Of a stretch of 64,000 nucleotides of DNA, positions 9,390-20,940 are shown piece by piece. Source of the stretch: Kalaharituber pfeilii (taxonomy: Eukaryota; Ascomycota; Pezizomycetes; Pezizales; Pezizaceae). Below the pieces are notes generated by a model, which did not search any database, was not told where the DNA came from, and saw only the letters and a program-made list of their open reading frames with translations. The stretch is from the NCBI GenBank assembly GCA_015179045.1, contig WHUZ01000012.1, positions 434,001-498,000 on the forward strand, read 5' to 3'. The translations under genes and the position numbers were made by a program. Each line of letters starts with the position of its first letter. The stretch's first letter is position 1.

Positions 9390-12053
9390 AGCAGCTTCGT
9401 GACACTTTAATGAAGTTATTCTAAAGGGCTAGAAGGAAATCTATGTGCTGAATAAAGAAGTGAAGGAATGTGTATAGTGTAATCGAAGAGATGGTCTCAC
9501 AGGTTGCGTAGGCAGTGGTATACGTTCAACGTATAAGGAAGAAGGTGTAGGAATGTGTAGTCTGGCTCGACTAAGGACTGTGTGATGAAGAAGGAAGAGG
9601 AAGAGAGAGAGGGAGGAAGGAGGGTCTTAAAAGCTTTCCCAGAACCAGAAGGAATATTTGGTACTGGTGGATGTGTGTGTGATCGGCGTGCAATCTAGTG
9701 TTGTGATCGTGTAGGGAAAAAGGTTTGTTTTTCACCCACATCCCTCTTTACCATCAAGCCCATTGGATTTCCAGCGGCACTGATTAACTGAAACTCTACC
9801 CCACTCGCTCGCTGCCCCCATGCAAGCCAGAATAGCATGAAGCGAACTCTTTTTTTTTTGTTCCTGCAGTAGCACCTGCAGAAGCAAGAACCCGCTTTCA
9901 TTGTGTTAATTCCCGTCGCAAGAGCGAGATAGATGACATTGGCTGCAATAAACACAAGCGCGGCCAGACTAGAGGCACACAGGTATAATCACAGTAGGCC
10001 GTAAGTAGCAGTCAACAAAGGCAAGCGGACCAATTTCAGAGAAATGTGGTATATTGCTGAGTAACAAGCGAACAAAAAGACAAGTAAGACATAACCGTCT
10101 AACAATCAGTTCATGTATTCTACGACTGTGGTTGAATAAAGGATGAATAAAGGAATAGAGAAATATAAAGCAACAAATAATTTCTAGGAAACCTCTACCA
10201 TGAACTGGGAATGAAATTATGGGGGAAAGAAAGGAAAAAATTATTACAACGGTGAAGGAACGAATTGAAGGGAATGAACCTGGTTACGAGACTAGGAATG
10301 AACGACAAAAGCCTTTGTTACGAAAGCGCAGTCAAAGAACAAGCAGTCAGCACAAAGAAGGGTGAAAAACTCCAACAATATTAATTAAAGAAGAAATAAA
10401 TCATAACCGGGATATCAAGAATGTGGCATCGCGTGATATGCTCGCTAGAGCAATTTCGACGCAGGTACCAATTTTTTCGTTGCTTAATCTGAGTGAGGAG
10501 TCGTTTCGAACTTCGAGCCAGCGCAATGGGACTGGAAGATTGGTTCAGATGACCCGCTCATCGCAGAGAACACGATAGTCTTCCCACTGGTGGGATAAAG
10601 CCACGGGGAGCGAAAGAGAGGTAATGATAGCACGAATTTTGCAACCAGGCTAGCACGAATTACCCTTTTCCGTTCACTTGTGATCGGCTACCGACTTAAG
10701 TAGTCTCGGCACCACAAATACGTGGACACGCATGGGGAGCAGGGGTTTCTCATGGGTTTCTCATGGTTCTTTATTGGCCGCGGGGTTTGCACTCAGAGTG
10801 ATGGCGAAAGGGCTTGCACATGTATGAGGTGTGTTGAAAACTATCTGGGACGATTCCTGATGCATCTTGTAGGCGCCGCAGTATTACATGCTTGCCACTG
10901 TGCATGTACTCGAGTCCGCGCGTGCTTCGGCAGACTCTGATGGAGCTGCTTGGTGGGTGGGGGGTGGGGGGGGGTGCGGTGCGTGCTGTGTTGTAGAGTG
11001 GAGAAGTTCTGATGCTCCAGAGTGGGGTTGGGCGGGACTGAGAAAGCAGGTACGAGCGGTACGTGCAGAGGATTGGCCGAGTGCCGTGCCTTGCATTCTT
11101 GGACGTCTGGAAGCTCCCTGCCCGCTGCAAGGTACCAAAGCGCGGGTGCCGTGGCGGCATTGCAGGCAGGATCTGCGGCGTGCAGACATTGGACGCGGCG
11201 CAGATAGCATATGACGCCCAGTCTCGAATCTCGCCTGCAGGCCAAGGCATCAGAGGTACAAGGATGTACCTGGGCCTCGTATCCAGAGCACTGGCTGCGT
11301 CGGTTTTATCTATCATAAGCACTTTGAACTGTATACTACAGCGAATACATGAGCGCTTGTCTGCAGAGCCGTGTGATACTTAGTAGTGGGCAATCTGGAT
11401 GCTAGCGACAATCCCGCTGCGCGGACTCCCTCCACACCGCGCAACGTGGTTAAGGCCGCTCTACATGCAGAATGCTCAGCGGCAGCTTCTTGTGGTGTTA
11501 GTACTGTTCGTGCTTGCGGCCCATAGTCGTATTGTGATCCCACGATGGCCACCTTGTCATACTTGCGCCATAGCACAGTCACAGCTACAAGAGCCGTCTG
11601 CAGACCTAGAACCGAGGTGCAAAGTAGTACAGGAAATGAGAAAGGGTATTCTTAAGTACTTTCATCGAAACATGCGCATCCCGACAGGCAGCCGTACAAT
11701 CCCGCGCAATGTACTACATGGTATCAACCCGATCGCGAGCAAGCGAGTCCGAACAAGCGGGGGTCAGTTTACCGGCTTCAATGACGAAATGATTATCAAT
11801 TCATTGGCTAACATGGCATGCGTGAGACATGGGACCGGCACATACGGGACCGGGATGGCCTATGCCCTCAGTTTCAGCTAAAGACTCTCTGACCCTGCAT
11901 ATCGGCCCAGAACCCGTCAATCGCCAGACTCTTGCTCTCAGAAGCACATTCACTGTGTTGGAAAAACAAACATCCAGTATTCTCACCAGTCTCGTCCCAG
12001 GCTCGTTTGTAGTTCTGCAACAACAAATTGCTGAACCCCACCCTCCAGGTGCT
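9390..12053. other. Intergenic: LPMO promoter side, then a GC-rich block without a credible gene
   Basis: 9390-9700 is the 5' flank of the LPMO gene, with purine-rich tracts near 9590-9630. A CCTGGTTACGAGACTAGG motif belonging to a dispersed family sits at 10279-10296. From about 10720 to 11900 the sequence becomes markedly GC-rich, with overlapping open frames on both strands, none of which resembles a known protein. The composition break suggests an inserted element, but no terminal repeats were found. Confidence 0.4.
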
Positions 12054-12749
12054 CTATACTTTCGTTCCTTTGACCATCTTGATGTCCCATTTGATGTCCT
12101 TTATACTAACCTCCTGTCCCGCTTTCTCATCGTAGTCGAACCACTCCCCATCTCCCAAGTCAATGCCCTCAAACTTCGTCCCGCTCTCCTCTCCGACTGC
12201 CATCCAATCACCCTCCGGCTTGAAATCATTCAACTCGCATCCCCGGCACTTAATTGCAAGGATATTCACCTGCTTAGGCGGTGATGATATGTCGTACGGG
12301 ATGGGCCCAGACTTAATCGATGCAGATGCCTCCCGCTGTTGTGAGACAAAGGAGTAATCAGTTACTCGATGTTGTGATAACAGGATGACTGTTGACCCAC
12401 TCGACAGTTCTTGCATTTCCATACAAAGTTTGCCTCGCCTTTTGATCCAGACAGCTCGTGTGATTCCTATTACACACTGGTTAGCACTGCTAAGATATAA
12501 AATGAACAAAGATATAGACAACTTACAAAGCGGCTAATACCCACTCTGTTGGCATGTGTTACTAAACACGATGTACATTGCACCTTAAACATATAGTAGA
12601 AAGGGTCCGATTCGGTGTCTACTGGTTGAAGCCGAGTTACGCTGTGAAGGTGAAAAGGAAAGATTCTTGTAAGCTCCACACAGTTCTTTTCAAGGGAAAA
12701 TCAGAGAGACAAACCCTGAGAGCTCTGCAGTAAGAACAAGTTCGAACAT
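12054..12749 (-). CDS. CXXC zinc-binding protein, DUF866/CZIB family
   Basis: Four exons (12715-12749, 12527-12641, 12401-12466, 12054-12335) join in phase to a 165-residue protein, the usual length for the eukaryotic DUF866 family (human CZIB/C1orf123, yeast YCR090C). The start MFELVLTAELSGV leads to LQPVDTESDPFYYMFKVQC. The two zinc Cys pairs are CTSC (around residues 34-37) and CKNC, the second within GSKGEANFVWKCKNC. Then come KSGPIPYD, IKCRGCELNDFKPEGDW and the acidic family signature GIDLGDGEWFDYDEKAGQEV. The first donor is GTTTGT. The human homologue has been linked to copper-chaperone contacts, but the cellular role is not settled. The splice model is well constrained because every exon carries family motifs. 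Confidence 0.92.
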
Positions 12750-15700
12750 TGTTGTTATTGCTTACTAGAAATTTACGAAGTTCAGCTGAAGAATTAGTAG
12801 CTTTATGGTCTTGACGCTTTTTTGTAGTCCGGCTTGGGCTTTCTGATGCTTGTATGCGCGCTCTTGCGGGGAAGTGTTTTGGTGTCTGCCTAAATCAACC
12901 AGTCACGTGATTTGTCGCAGTTCCCTTCTGGCCTGAACCAAGGCCTCACTCTACTAGCCTCGTCCCCATCAATCGAACTAGGTCCTAAGCAGTAGACTAC
13001 CTATGGCGCGCCTAACGTTTGCGGCAATATCACGGGTGGCAATATCACGGGTCAAACGCATGCAGTCGACAATGCTCTATCTCAAGCTATTGCTTACAAA
13101 AAAAAGGTATATTGGAAATTCTTCAAAGAGAAGGATTTGACCTTTCTAAATGCCGGTCCATTCAGTCAGCTAGCTACCCTCGCTACTTTAAAAAAATATA
13201 GTGAGGAGAGAAGGCTAGATTAATTACAGATTCAAGCATAAATGAATATTAGACATACAGTCACTAGTCAAAAGTCTTGGTGAAAGGGATCTGAGCACCA
13301 AGCGGCGACAATGTCCATTTGAACAAAAATTGAGATATCTCCACGAGAAGTGACCTAATTAACCTACAACTTGAATTGGTGATAGTGTAAGCAGTATGGT
13401 TTATGCTACAGCACAGGACATGCTTATAGCACACTGATTGCAGTGTAATATCTACAAAAAGTTATTGAATACTAGGTATTCCATACAAAAACTGTGAATT
13501 TTTGAAATGTGATGTATCTTTAGCACCTATGATGGATACTACCTGAAACTTCATGGTTCCGGTTGTAGAACAGATGTTGGGGGTCATGTGGCTGCCGAGA
13601 TAAAAATCGCAAACTTCAAAGAACGCCAAGATTGCCAAATTCCCATACAAAATTGTCATTTTAGGGTCAAATATCGGTGTCTGGAAATAAATAGCTCCAC
13701 ACACAGAACCTGCAACACAACATAAAAAATATCAAAAATATGAAATAAGATGGACTCAATATGTATTTTCATAGCAAAATTTACTAGCCCCAAAAATATT
13801 CTCCTTGTATGGAACTACACTATTATGCAGAGAGAATTTAGGTAAAAAATGCTAGAATTTGCTCCTGATTTATTGGTCCATATAATTGACTACTACTATT
13901 CTCATGATTGCTGCATGTAATTTGCAAGACTATAGACACGTCAAGTGAGCTGTAAGGAGAACTATTTATAGGGCCATTATATACGTAATACGATATATTT
14001 TTGCAGAAAAATAGAATTCGAGGCTGATGATGCTACCCCAGCGTACGCAGTGGGGCGGGCGTGGATACAAGAGAGGGGGGCTGTCTACTATGAACTGACC
14101 TGCAGCCTAGTACAGCGGCTTGTATCATATAATGATGTACAATGTTGTCGTTAACTTGAAGGTATGTTCATACACTCCTGTAAATTAGTATTGCGAGACA
14201 TAAAAATCATGTATCACTAGCACGAGAACAATGCATCACCTAAATAAGAAGCCAAAGCAACGAAAAGGGGAGATTAACATCAGTTGTCTATGAAACTAGA
14301 GTACCAGTTCTCTACAAAAATATGGGCACAAGATTATTATCAAGCCTGTACACATCTTCCCGGAAAGAATGTAAGGGCTTCACATGCATCTCCCAATATT
14401 ATCAACACCTAGCTGTTTTAAAAGCGGCGTACTTACTTGCTATGGCTAGGAATTCAGCCCGGGAAGTTTGCGTGTCCCAACCCGCAAACTATATATGGTC
14501 GACAGAAAAGTTTCTTCGCCAGCAGTGACATTCTTTCCTTAAAAGCATGGTCAATGATCATGACGAGCTCGATGGGGCGTGAATAAAAAAGTTTCAATTC
14601 CTACGTAGAATACTGAGATAATTCATAGCTTCACAGTGCCGACTCCACAATTCTTGGTTGACGGAATATACAGGCCGCTTATTGGGCTTATGATGTCTAA
14701 AGTTCATTAACAAAGTGATATGAAAGTGTTTTCATAAGTTTGTTCCACTTGGTTATGGTTACTGCTGATAAGGATGATACGGGTAGCAAGAGAGATCTGT
14801 TCCCAATGAAATAGCTCAAATCTATCCCGCTATGCATTCGTTATTCTCCAGCACCAACACCAAATAAACATTATATATTTCTCCGATTTTTCCAGGATGC
14901 CTGTACATGCTACTATGACCTCCACTGGCAAGTACATGAAAACTCGTGGTCTAAATTTTCGTTGTTGACAGGCAAGAAAATCCAGGTGTGAAAGAAAATT
15001 GCGTACGTTACAAGTAGTGGCCACAGCATCGAGCCTGGCAATGTGATTTGGGTAAATTCAGAGTTTAAGGGTGACAGTTGGCTTGTTTGTTTCATGTTGC
15101 GTTTCCAATTATCTGCAAACCGTTATTGGAGTATTCCATATTAAAACTGTAGTGCATACCAATATTATGTCCTTCAAAACTTCAGAGAAGGTAAGCACAA
15201 GAGATGATGTTTTTCCAATCTGTAGAATGAGATTGGTCTGTAGATACCTTTTAATGAACAGCTTCCATTGCAGGTTGTAGCTAGACCCACCAGTAGAGCA
15301 ACCAAGACATTTCATGCGAATGCAACTCCAGGTAGTAATATCGAAGAGCTTACTCTGTAGAAGTGGTCTGCACTTAGTGTAGATGCCTCAACGAAGGTGA
15401 ACATGAAGTTCATAACGGGCACACACAGGAGCAAAGTAGTATAGAGAAAACCAAAACATTATCTTTTGATGTTTTCCAGTAACCTTTCTGTTTTATTCGA
15501 GTAATATAATTACTTCAAGGCATCGGACTTTCCATGGATCACCATTCTCACATGAAATGGAAAGTACATAAATTTAATCTAATGCATTAAGTAGGAAAAA
15601 AAAGAGAAATTTTCCTGACCCAAGATACGGTAAGTACAAGTAAAAGGTATGGCGAGTACGGAACAGTTACCCAAATACACACCTAAAACCCAATAGGATG

Positions 15701-15750
15701 AAAGAAACAACCAGATAAGCATCACCATTCCATCCCAAATCTGACTTGAT
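12750..15750. other. 3 kb AT-rich interval, no gene recognised
   Basis: The left edge is the CZIB 5' flank. The rest has dense stops in all frames. Small features seen: a tandem GGCAATATCACGGGT repeat near 13020-13052, and an 8-bp hairpin AGTTTGCG/CGCAAACT around 14466-14490. The right edge carries the 3' flank of TRM11. It is probably degraded repeat sequence. Confidence 0.4.
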
Positions 15751-17406
15751 CTATGACTCTGGTTGCTTGAATCCTTGGAAATACTACATCCGTCCCAAGC
15801 AATCAAACCATGTCAGCTAGGAGCTCTATAATAGTTAATATTTGAAGTGCATTTGAATATACACACCTTTCTCCGAAAATCATTCAATTCATCAGCTGTC
15901 AGCTGTGCTTTCTCCGCCTGGTACTTTTCTCTTGCCTGTCTCAGTTTTGTGATGACTTCATCATCGTCGGGGTGTATTGGGCAGCGAGAGTAAGTTAGAA
16001 GTTGTCGAGACCCTGTGGGAGAGATTGTTCAACAACCATGATGATCAAGAGCTGCGATATAGTGAAAGCGGTGAGGCCGGGTGATCACATACACTTATTA
16101 AACGTTTGAACACACACGGCCTTTAGCTCCATTTGAGGATGCTGTGGTAGCGTAAGTGGTGAGAGATCTTCGTTTGCAGTAGGCATCCACATGCAGAGGC
16201 GGCCGCCCGCAACCAAGTGCATCGCGGCAAAGTCGAGGATGTCGCTCATCATGGAAGTGAAGCTGTAGGGGCGCTTGGGAGGGATATAGTCTGGTTGTCT
16301 GCATAGGACGTGAGTTCAGGGTGATGCAGGTTGCATGAATAGAGCTGACATCTTACAAGTGCCTTAGTGCCCCATTCCTAATAATCGGCACCTTTCCTTT
16401 CTCTGGGTCTTTAGTCCCAAGTACCTTAAGCCCCTCCCTGACTCCATACGGCGGATCGCAGATTATCGCATCAAACACCCTCCGATTCACCCCCGGGCAC
16501 TCCCGCATGGGCGTATTGGTCAAGTCCGAAATAAACGTATCCCCAAACCCTGGCAGTAGACCGTACTTTTCGAAATTAGATAACACTGACCGGCCGTTTT
16601 TCCCACGCAGCGCCCGCCCATCAATGTCTGACCCAAACGAAAGGGCACCAAAGTGTGAGGAGGTTATCAGGAAGGAACCTGTCCCTGCAAAAGGGTCATA
16701 GATAAGTTTTCCTGGGCTTGCATGTGCAAAGTTTGCAGTGATAAGCGAGAGTTCAGCGTCCATTGTTGTGTTACCAATGTAATGTCGCTTCTTCACATCG
16801 TATCTGTCAATGGCGGCGCGGGAGCCTGGGGTGAGGAGGCGGCCCATAAAGATGCGATTGGGTGCAGGAGTATCTTCGTCGTATTCTTCAAGGATGGAGA
16901 AGGTCAGGTCGGGATTCTTCATGCGGACGGGGCCCATAAGGTTGAGGTAGGAAAAAGAGTTGACGAGTTCTCGTTGTTCGGCATACGAGCGCTTGCCTTG
17001 GTAGCAGTCGACATCGAATTTGAAGGAGTTGGTGGAGTAGCCAGTTTTCCATAGAACAGGGAGACGTTTCTTGAGATTAGAGTGGACCTCGCCGTAGGTG
17101 GTGCCGGAGCCCCAGAGTTCGTAGAGGCCCTTTACCAGTATCGCTCGTGACAGCTGCATTGCATGGTGTTCATCTTGTATCGTGGCAAGGGCGAAGGGTG
17201 ACTATACAGAGAGCGGGAAGCGGCACGTCAGGTTGTGCCCTTTGCGTGTCAAGACGGGGCAATTGAGAGATGGGGGATACGTTGAGCGCATAGTCAGTGA
17301 ACTGGACTTGGAACCCACCAAGCTCAGCTAGTGCTTCGATTTCGGGCTTGCGGAATGTCTCGTGCGCTTGGGCAAAGTGTATCAAGATCTCGATTTTGTT
17401 CTCCAT
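15751..17406 (-). CDS. TRM11: tRNA (guanine-10-N2)-methyltransferase catalytic subunit
   Basis: Methylates G10 of tRNAs, normally as a complex with Trm112. Five exons (17281-17406, 16357-17201, 16093-16298, 15867-16012, 15751-15783) give 451 residues with consistent phases. The start at 17406 (MENKIEILIHFAQAHETFRK) was chosen over an in-frame upstream Met at 17460 because homologues begin this way; the extra 18 residues are Ser/Pro-rich. The THUMP-containing N-terminal half includes RAILVKGLYELWGSGTTY. The Rossmann methyltransferase follows: DPFAGTGSFL (SAM motif I), SDIDGRALRGK and the catalytic DPPYG tetrad-type motif. Then come YIPPKRPYSF, GGRLCMWMPTAN and a C-terminal helix. The last exon encodes only ten residues (YFQGFKQPES), matching the family tail. 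The neighbouring minus-strand gene is also an RNA-processing factor, but the two are separate transcription units. Confidence 0.95.
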
Positions 17407-17627
17407 CTGCCAGGATACGGTACGGGAGGGGGAGGAGGAGGAGGAGGGGGGAGTGTGCAAGCAAGTCGCGATTGAGGGTGGGGTTGAATGCTCATGAGCG
17501 GACTTTCAGTGCCCCACGCCTTGAGACCGGTTCGATTAAGGGTCCTCATGCTTTAGACTCTTGGCAGCCCTACTGTATGTGCTCTGCTCTACAAGAGTGT
17601 GCAACGGCTGGGATGGTATGCGCATTG

Positions 17628-18860
17628 TTATGCGACTTGACCTAAGCTACTGAGCAGGTCTGCGAATGTTCGTCTTGACTGCCAATTACCTTGAATAAAA
17701 GAAATTGCACCCATTCCTACCATCCACATCGACGTCCACTGCGTCCGCACGAGGCTGGCCGCTGCTGCAGTGGGGAAGGTGGCTGCAAGCGTGTAGCAGT
17801 TCTCCCCGCTTGTAAGGGAGCCGTGAGATTCATCGCCCCAGCTAATGAGACTGTTTTTGAAGCCGTGGGCTGTGATTGCTGCCCAGGCTCCTTCTGTTGG
17901 TAGGGTTTTAGCTGCCAATTCCGTTCTGCACAGAAAATGTTAGCAGATGAGCACGCTCGCGAATTGACACATGAACGCACATGATAACACTGCACATAAC
18001 TTGCGGGAATCATCCCTCTCCACCGAATTGTGACAATCCTCTAAGCGCTTTTCGCGGGCTCGTTGACCTGATAATTAGATAGATGCGGATCCACCTTGTC
18101 ATCGGCTTTCATTCTATCCGCTTCAATCAAAGCCATCCCAATCCATTCGTAGAGATCGAGTGCCCATTCTTTCCATGCTTCTATAGCATAGTCACTGCTT
18201 CCGTCAGGTGCAGTCCCAAGTGGAGGCATCAACGATGGGACAATGAGGGATTCCAAGACGGATATTGACGGTAGAATGTCGCGTGCAGTAGCTTTAAGCT
18301 TCTGAAGGATTGGACAATCTGTTTGCGACGTCGCTGACGATGCGGAGATCTCTACAGATAGACCTCTGCAGAGTAAGAGAGATGTAATTTATAACATAAC
18401 AGTATGGTTGGGGCATATTTTGGTTGAGGTCACAGAACAAGAATGTCACAGGTTCTTTTAAGACTTCGGAAAAGCATCACACGAGTCTTTCTAGCGCTTT
18501 CGTACCATGGCATGCATCAACTTACCACCTCGTAAATCAAATTCCACCACTTAACCACGGCTGGAATTAGCAAAAATCAAGAGTCCAGTGCTAAAGAGGA
18601 TCTGGGCGCTCACATCATCGTTGCCCCTTTCTCCCCCCTCCAAATCTAGCTGGCTTTCCGATAAGTCCGGCTCTTTCATATGACTCCTTGGATAGTGAAA
18701 GTCGCAACTTTCCTAAAGTCGTGAGCAGAAACACATTTCTGTAACCGGGGATTATCACATACCATCGCTCAGGCAGTACACATTCTGACAGCATAACTGC
18801 ATTGTCTGGGAGTACAATTAGAGCTAGTATGGAATAATTTGAGCCCATTGTCTGTACCAA
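17628..18860 (-). pseudogene. RNase P/MRP subunit Rpp40-like gene interrupted by in-frame stops
   Basis: Resembles the fungal and metazoan Rpp40 family (Ribonuc_P_40). Deduced segments are about 18615-18860, 18526-18549, 17991-18363 and 17628-17925, with phases that fit. The first contains LSLSKESYERAGLIGKPARF; the next, VVEFDLRG; then YEWIGMALIEADR and DPHLSNYQVNEPAKSA; after an in-frame TAG (18041-18043) the same frame continues RIVTIRWRGMIPASYVQ. The last exon has AWAAITAHGFKNSLISWGDE and GENCYTLAATFP. A second stop (TGA, 18615-18617) lies five bases before the best donor of the first segment. Either the gene is decaying, or there are sequence errors, or my splice model is wrong: a 54-base intron could skip the TAG but would delete the conserved LSNY segment. 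The start is not defined. Confidence 0.55.
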
Positions 18861-19370
18861 TCTTTATATATTCATAAAAGAATCATGTGCTAAAATAGCA
18901 GACAATGGTATCCTCATAAAATGATAATGCAATGGCTGCTGGAGCTGGGGTGAGAGATGCGTTTGTACTTCATCTTTGATTAATTCATATGATTCGTACG
19001 GCAGTAAAAGAACAAGCTAAAGATGAGTGTCAGTCTATGGATTACACAATATGGAATTGTAGGTAAAGTATTGCCTCCCTGTTTATTGTACGGGTGAGGA
19101 AGGATGATAACCTTGGGCTTTTTGTTAACAGAGATGTAGCATTTCGACTAGGGATCGACTGCCATGTTTCCAACAGCACTCATTCCTGAGTCTTTGGCAT
19201 TTAATATTGGAAATGTTGGAGCTCAAGTTTTAGTAGTGTTACTGCCTCTTCTGAGCCGTAACATAGAACCCTTTTTTTAAGCCGCAAAGCTTGGCTGACG
19301 CGTCTCCCAACGTAGACTGAAGCAGTCCACCCGTTCACTCGTTTGTCCGCCGCCAGCGCCTGCTCTTCCA
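18861..19370. other. Divergent promoter region between RPP40-like and TEX1
   Basis: About 510 bases lie between two head-to-head genes. No coding pattern. The Rpp40-like N-terminus may begin in the left part, since its start codon was not resolved. No clear regulatory motif was recognised. Confidence 0.4.
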
Positions 19371-20656
19371 ATGCCGCCACCACCACCACCGCGAAAACTT
19401 GTCCCGCGGGACCGAGCGCCTGCTTTCTTCGCGAGTCTCAAGTCGCGCGAGTACCGCGAGCATCGGAATGCATCACAATCAATTCGATCAATAGCATGGA
19501 ATAACCAGGGTAACAGAATCGCTTGTGGGCTGACGGACCGCCTTGTTCGAGTGTGGAACCCAGAGAAGCCTGAGATAAGATATTCGACGGAATTGAAAGG
19601 ACACACCGGCACTGTCGAAAAAATTCAATGGGACCCTACGCATTCGGATCGACTAGCTAGTGCTAGTACTGATGGCACAGTGAAATTTTGGGACTATCGA
19701 AGTGAGTAGGGTATGCTTCATTTGCAGATGTTGTACTGAGGTTCAAAACAGTGATTGGTGGACTCTCTAACATTGACGGCCGTAGGCGCAAAATGCTTGA
19801 ATCAGATTAGCACCGGAGGAGAAAATATCAGCCTGACATACAGCCCGGATGGGAATTATGTGGCCGTTGGGACGAAGGTAGGCTTGTTGTAGGCAATCAA
19901 TTCGACTCTGAAAGCTGGAATTCTGATACTTTTTTTTCCCAGGATGAGGTGATATCATTTATAGACACCCGCCAAAATCAGGTCATCAAAACGCATAAGG
20001 AGAATGTTCAGGTCAGTAAGCTTTGATCCACAATTAACAATTCTTGAAAGCTAACTAATATGTTCCAGACGAACCAGATAATATGGTCCCACAATGGTGA
20101 CGTCCTCTTTTTGACCACCGGCTCTGGACTCGTCAAGCTCAAGGAATGGCCTTCCCTTGACCCTATTCACACAATCGATGCACATACAAGTGCGTGCTTC
20201 TGTCTCGAGTTGGAGCCTAGGGGGAAGTAAGTAATCCCCAATTAAGCTACGAGACCAAAAAGAATTCACAACTTTGCAGTTTACTTGCGGTCGGGGGCAG
20301 CGATGCTATTGTATCATTGTGGGATACGAAAGAGTGGACTTGCCCGAGAACACTTTCGAAAATGGAGAGTCCGGTTAGATGCCTCAGCTTTTCATTCGAT
20401 GGCTCATATATATGCGCTGGTAGCGACGAAGCTGTGGATATAGAGATCGTAAGAGCCATTCACTTCTGGTTATTCCTGACATTGAAGCTAAATATACCAA
20501 CAACAGGCGCATGTTGACACTGGTGATTATGTTCATACTATACCTACTGGGCATCCAGTGCTTTCACTTGCCTGGCATCCCAGCAGGTACCATCTAGCAT
20601 ACTCTGGGGATCCTGCAGGGCTCAAGATAGTGGGTGCAGCAAGTCCCAGTGCTTGA
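19371..20656 (+). CDS. TEX1: WD40 subunit of the THO complex (TEX1/THOC3)
   Basis: TEX1/THOC3 belongs to the THO-TREX complex that couples transcription to nuclear mRNA export. Six exons (19371-19701, 19786-19877, 19943-20011, 20069-20226, 20280-20448, 20507-20656) give 322 residues, the usual length. After a proline run (MPPPPPPRKLVPRDR) come the THOC3 phrase SLKSREYREHRNASQSIRSI and six or seven WD repeats: SIAWNNQGNRIACGLTDRLV, a second ending ASASTDGTVKFWD, then GENISLTYSPDGNYVAVGTK, VISFIDTRQNQVIKTHKENV, IIWSHNGDVLFLTTGSG, LLAVGGSDAIVSLWDTKEW and LSFSFDGSYICAGSDEAVDI. The last repeat, ending LAYSGDPAGLKIVGAA, closes the propeller. Human THOC3 shares LSFSHDGKMLASASEDHFIDI at the equivalent place. 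The downstream gene starts only 284 bases after the stop. Confidence 0.9.
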
Positions 20657-20940
20657 GCGGAAATCATACATTGGGTTGATTGCATGCTAGCTGTACTGGT
20701 CTTTCGAGTATACTTCATATTATTGCAATAATTACATGCCATTTAATAATAGCATTCTCCAATTTAGTAGTTAATACTCAAAAACCGTTCGTGCTGTATC
20801 TGTTGCTGCTCAGTTTTTTTGTAAACCTCGTATTGTCACATGATAGTGTCGTTTTTCGCTTAGTAAGTCGGTTCCATTGAACTATCCTCCAGACTCTTCT
20901 GCGACATTGTTACCTAGAGGCTCAACACTGCGGATCCACC

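Noticed and set aside
10771..11322. 183-codon minus-strand open frame
   Set aside because: Lies in GC-rich sequence where overlapping frames on both strands are open by composition; no family motif or splice logic.
17991..18100. 54-base intron removing the RPP40-like TAG
   Set aside because: GT-AG borders exist, but it would delete the LSNYQV segment that matches the family, so it is not preferred.
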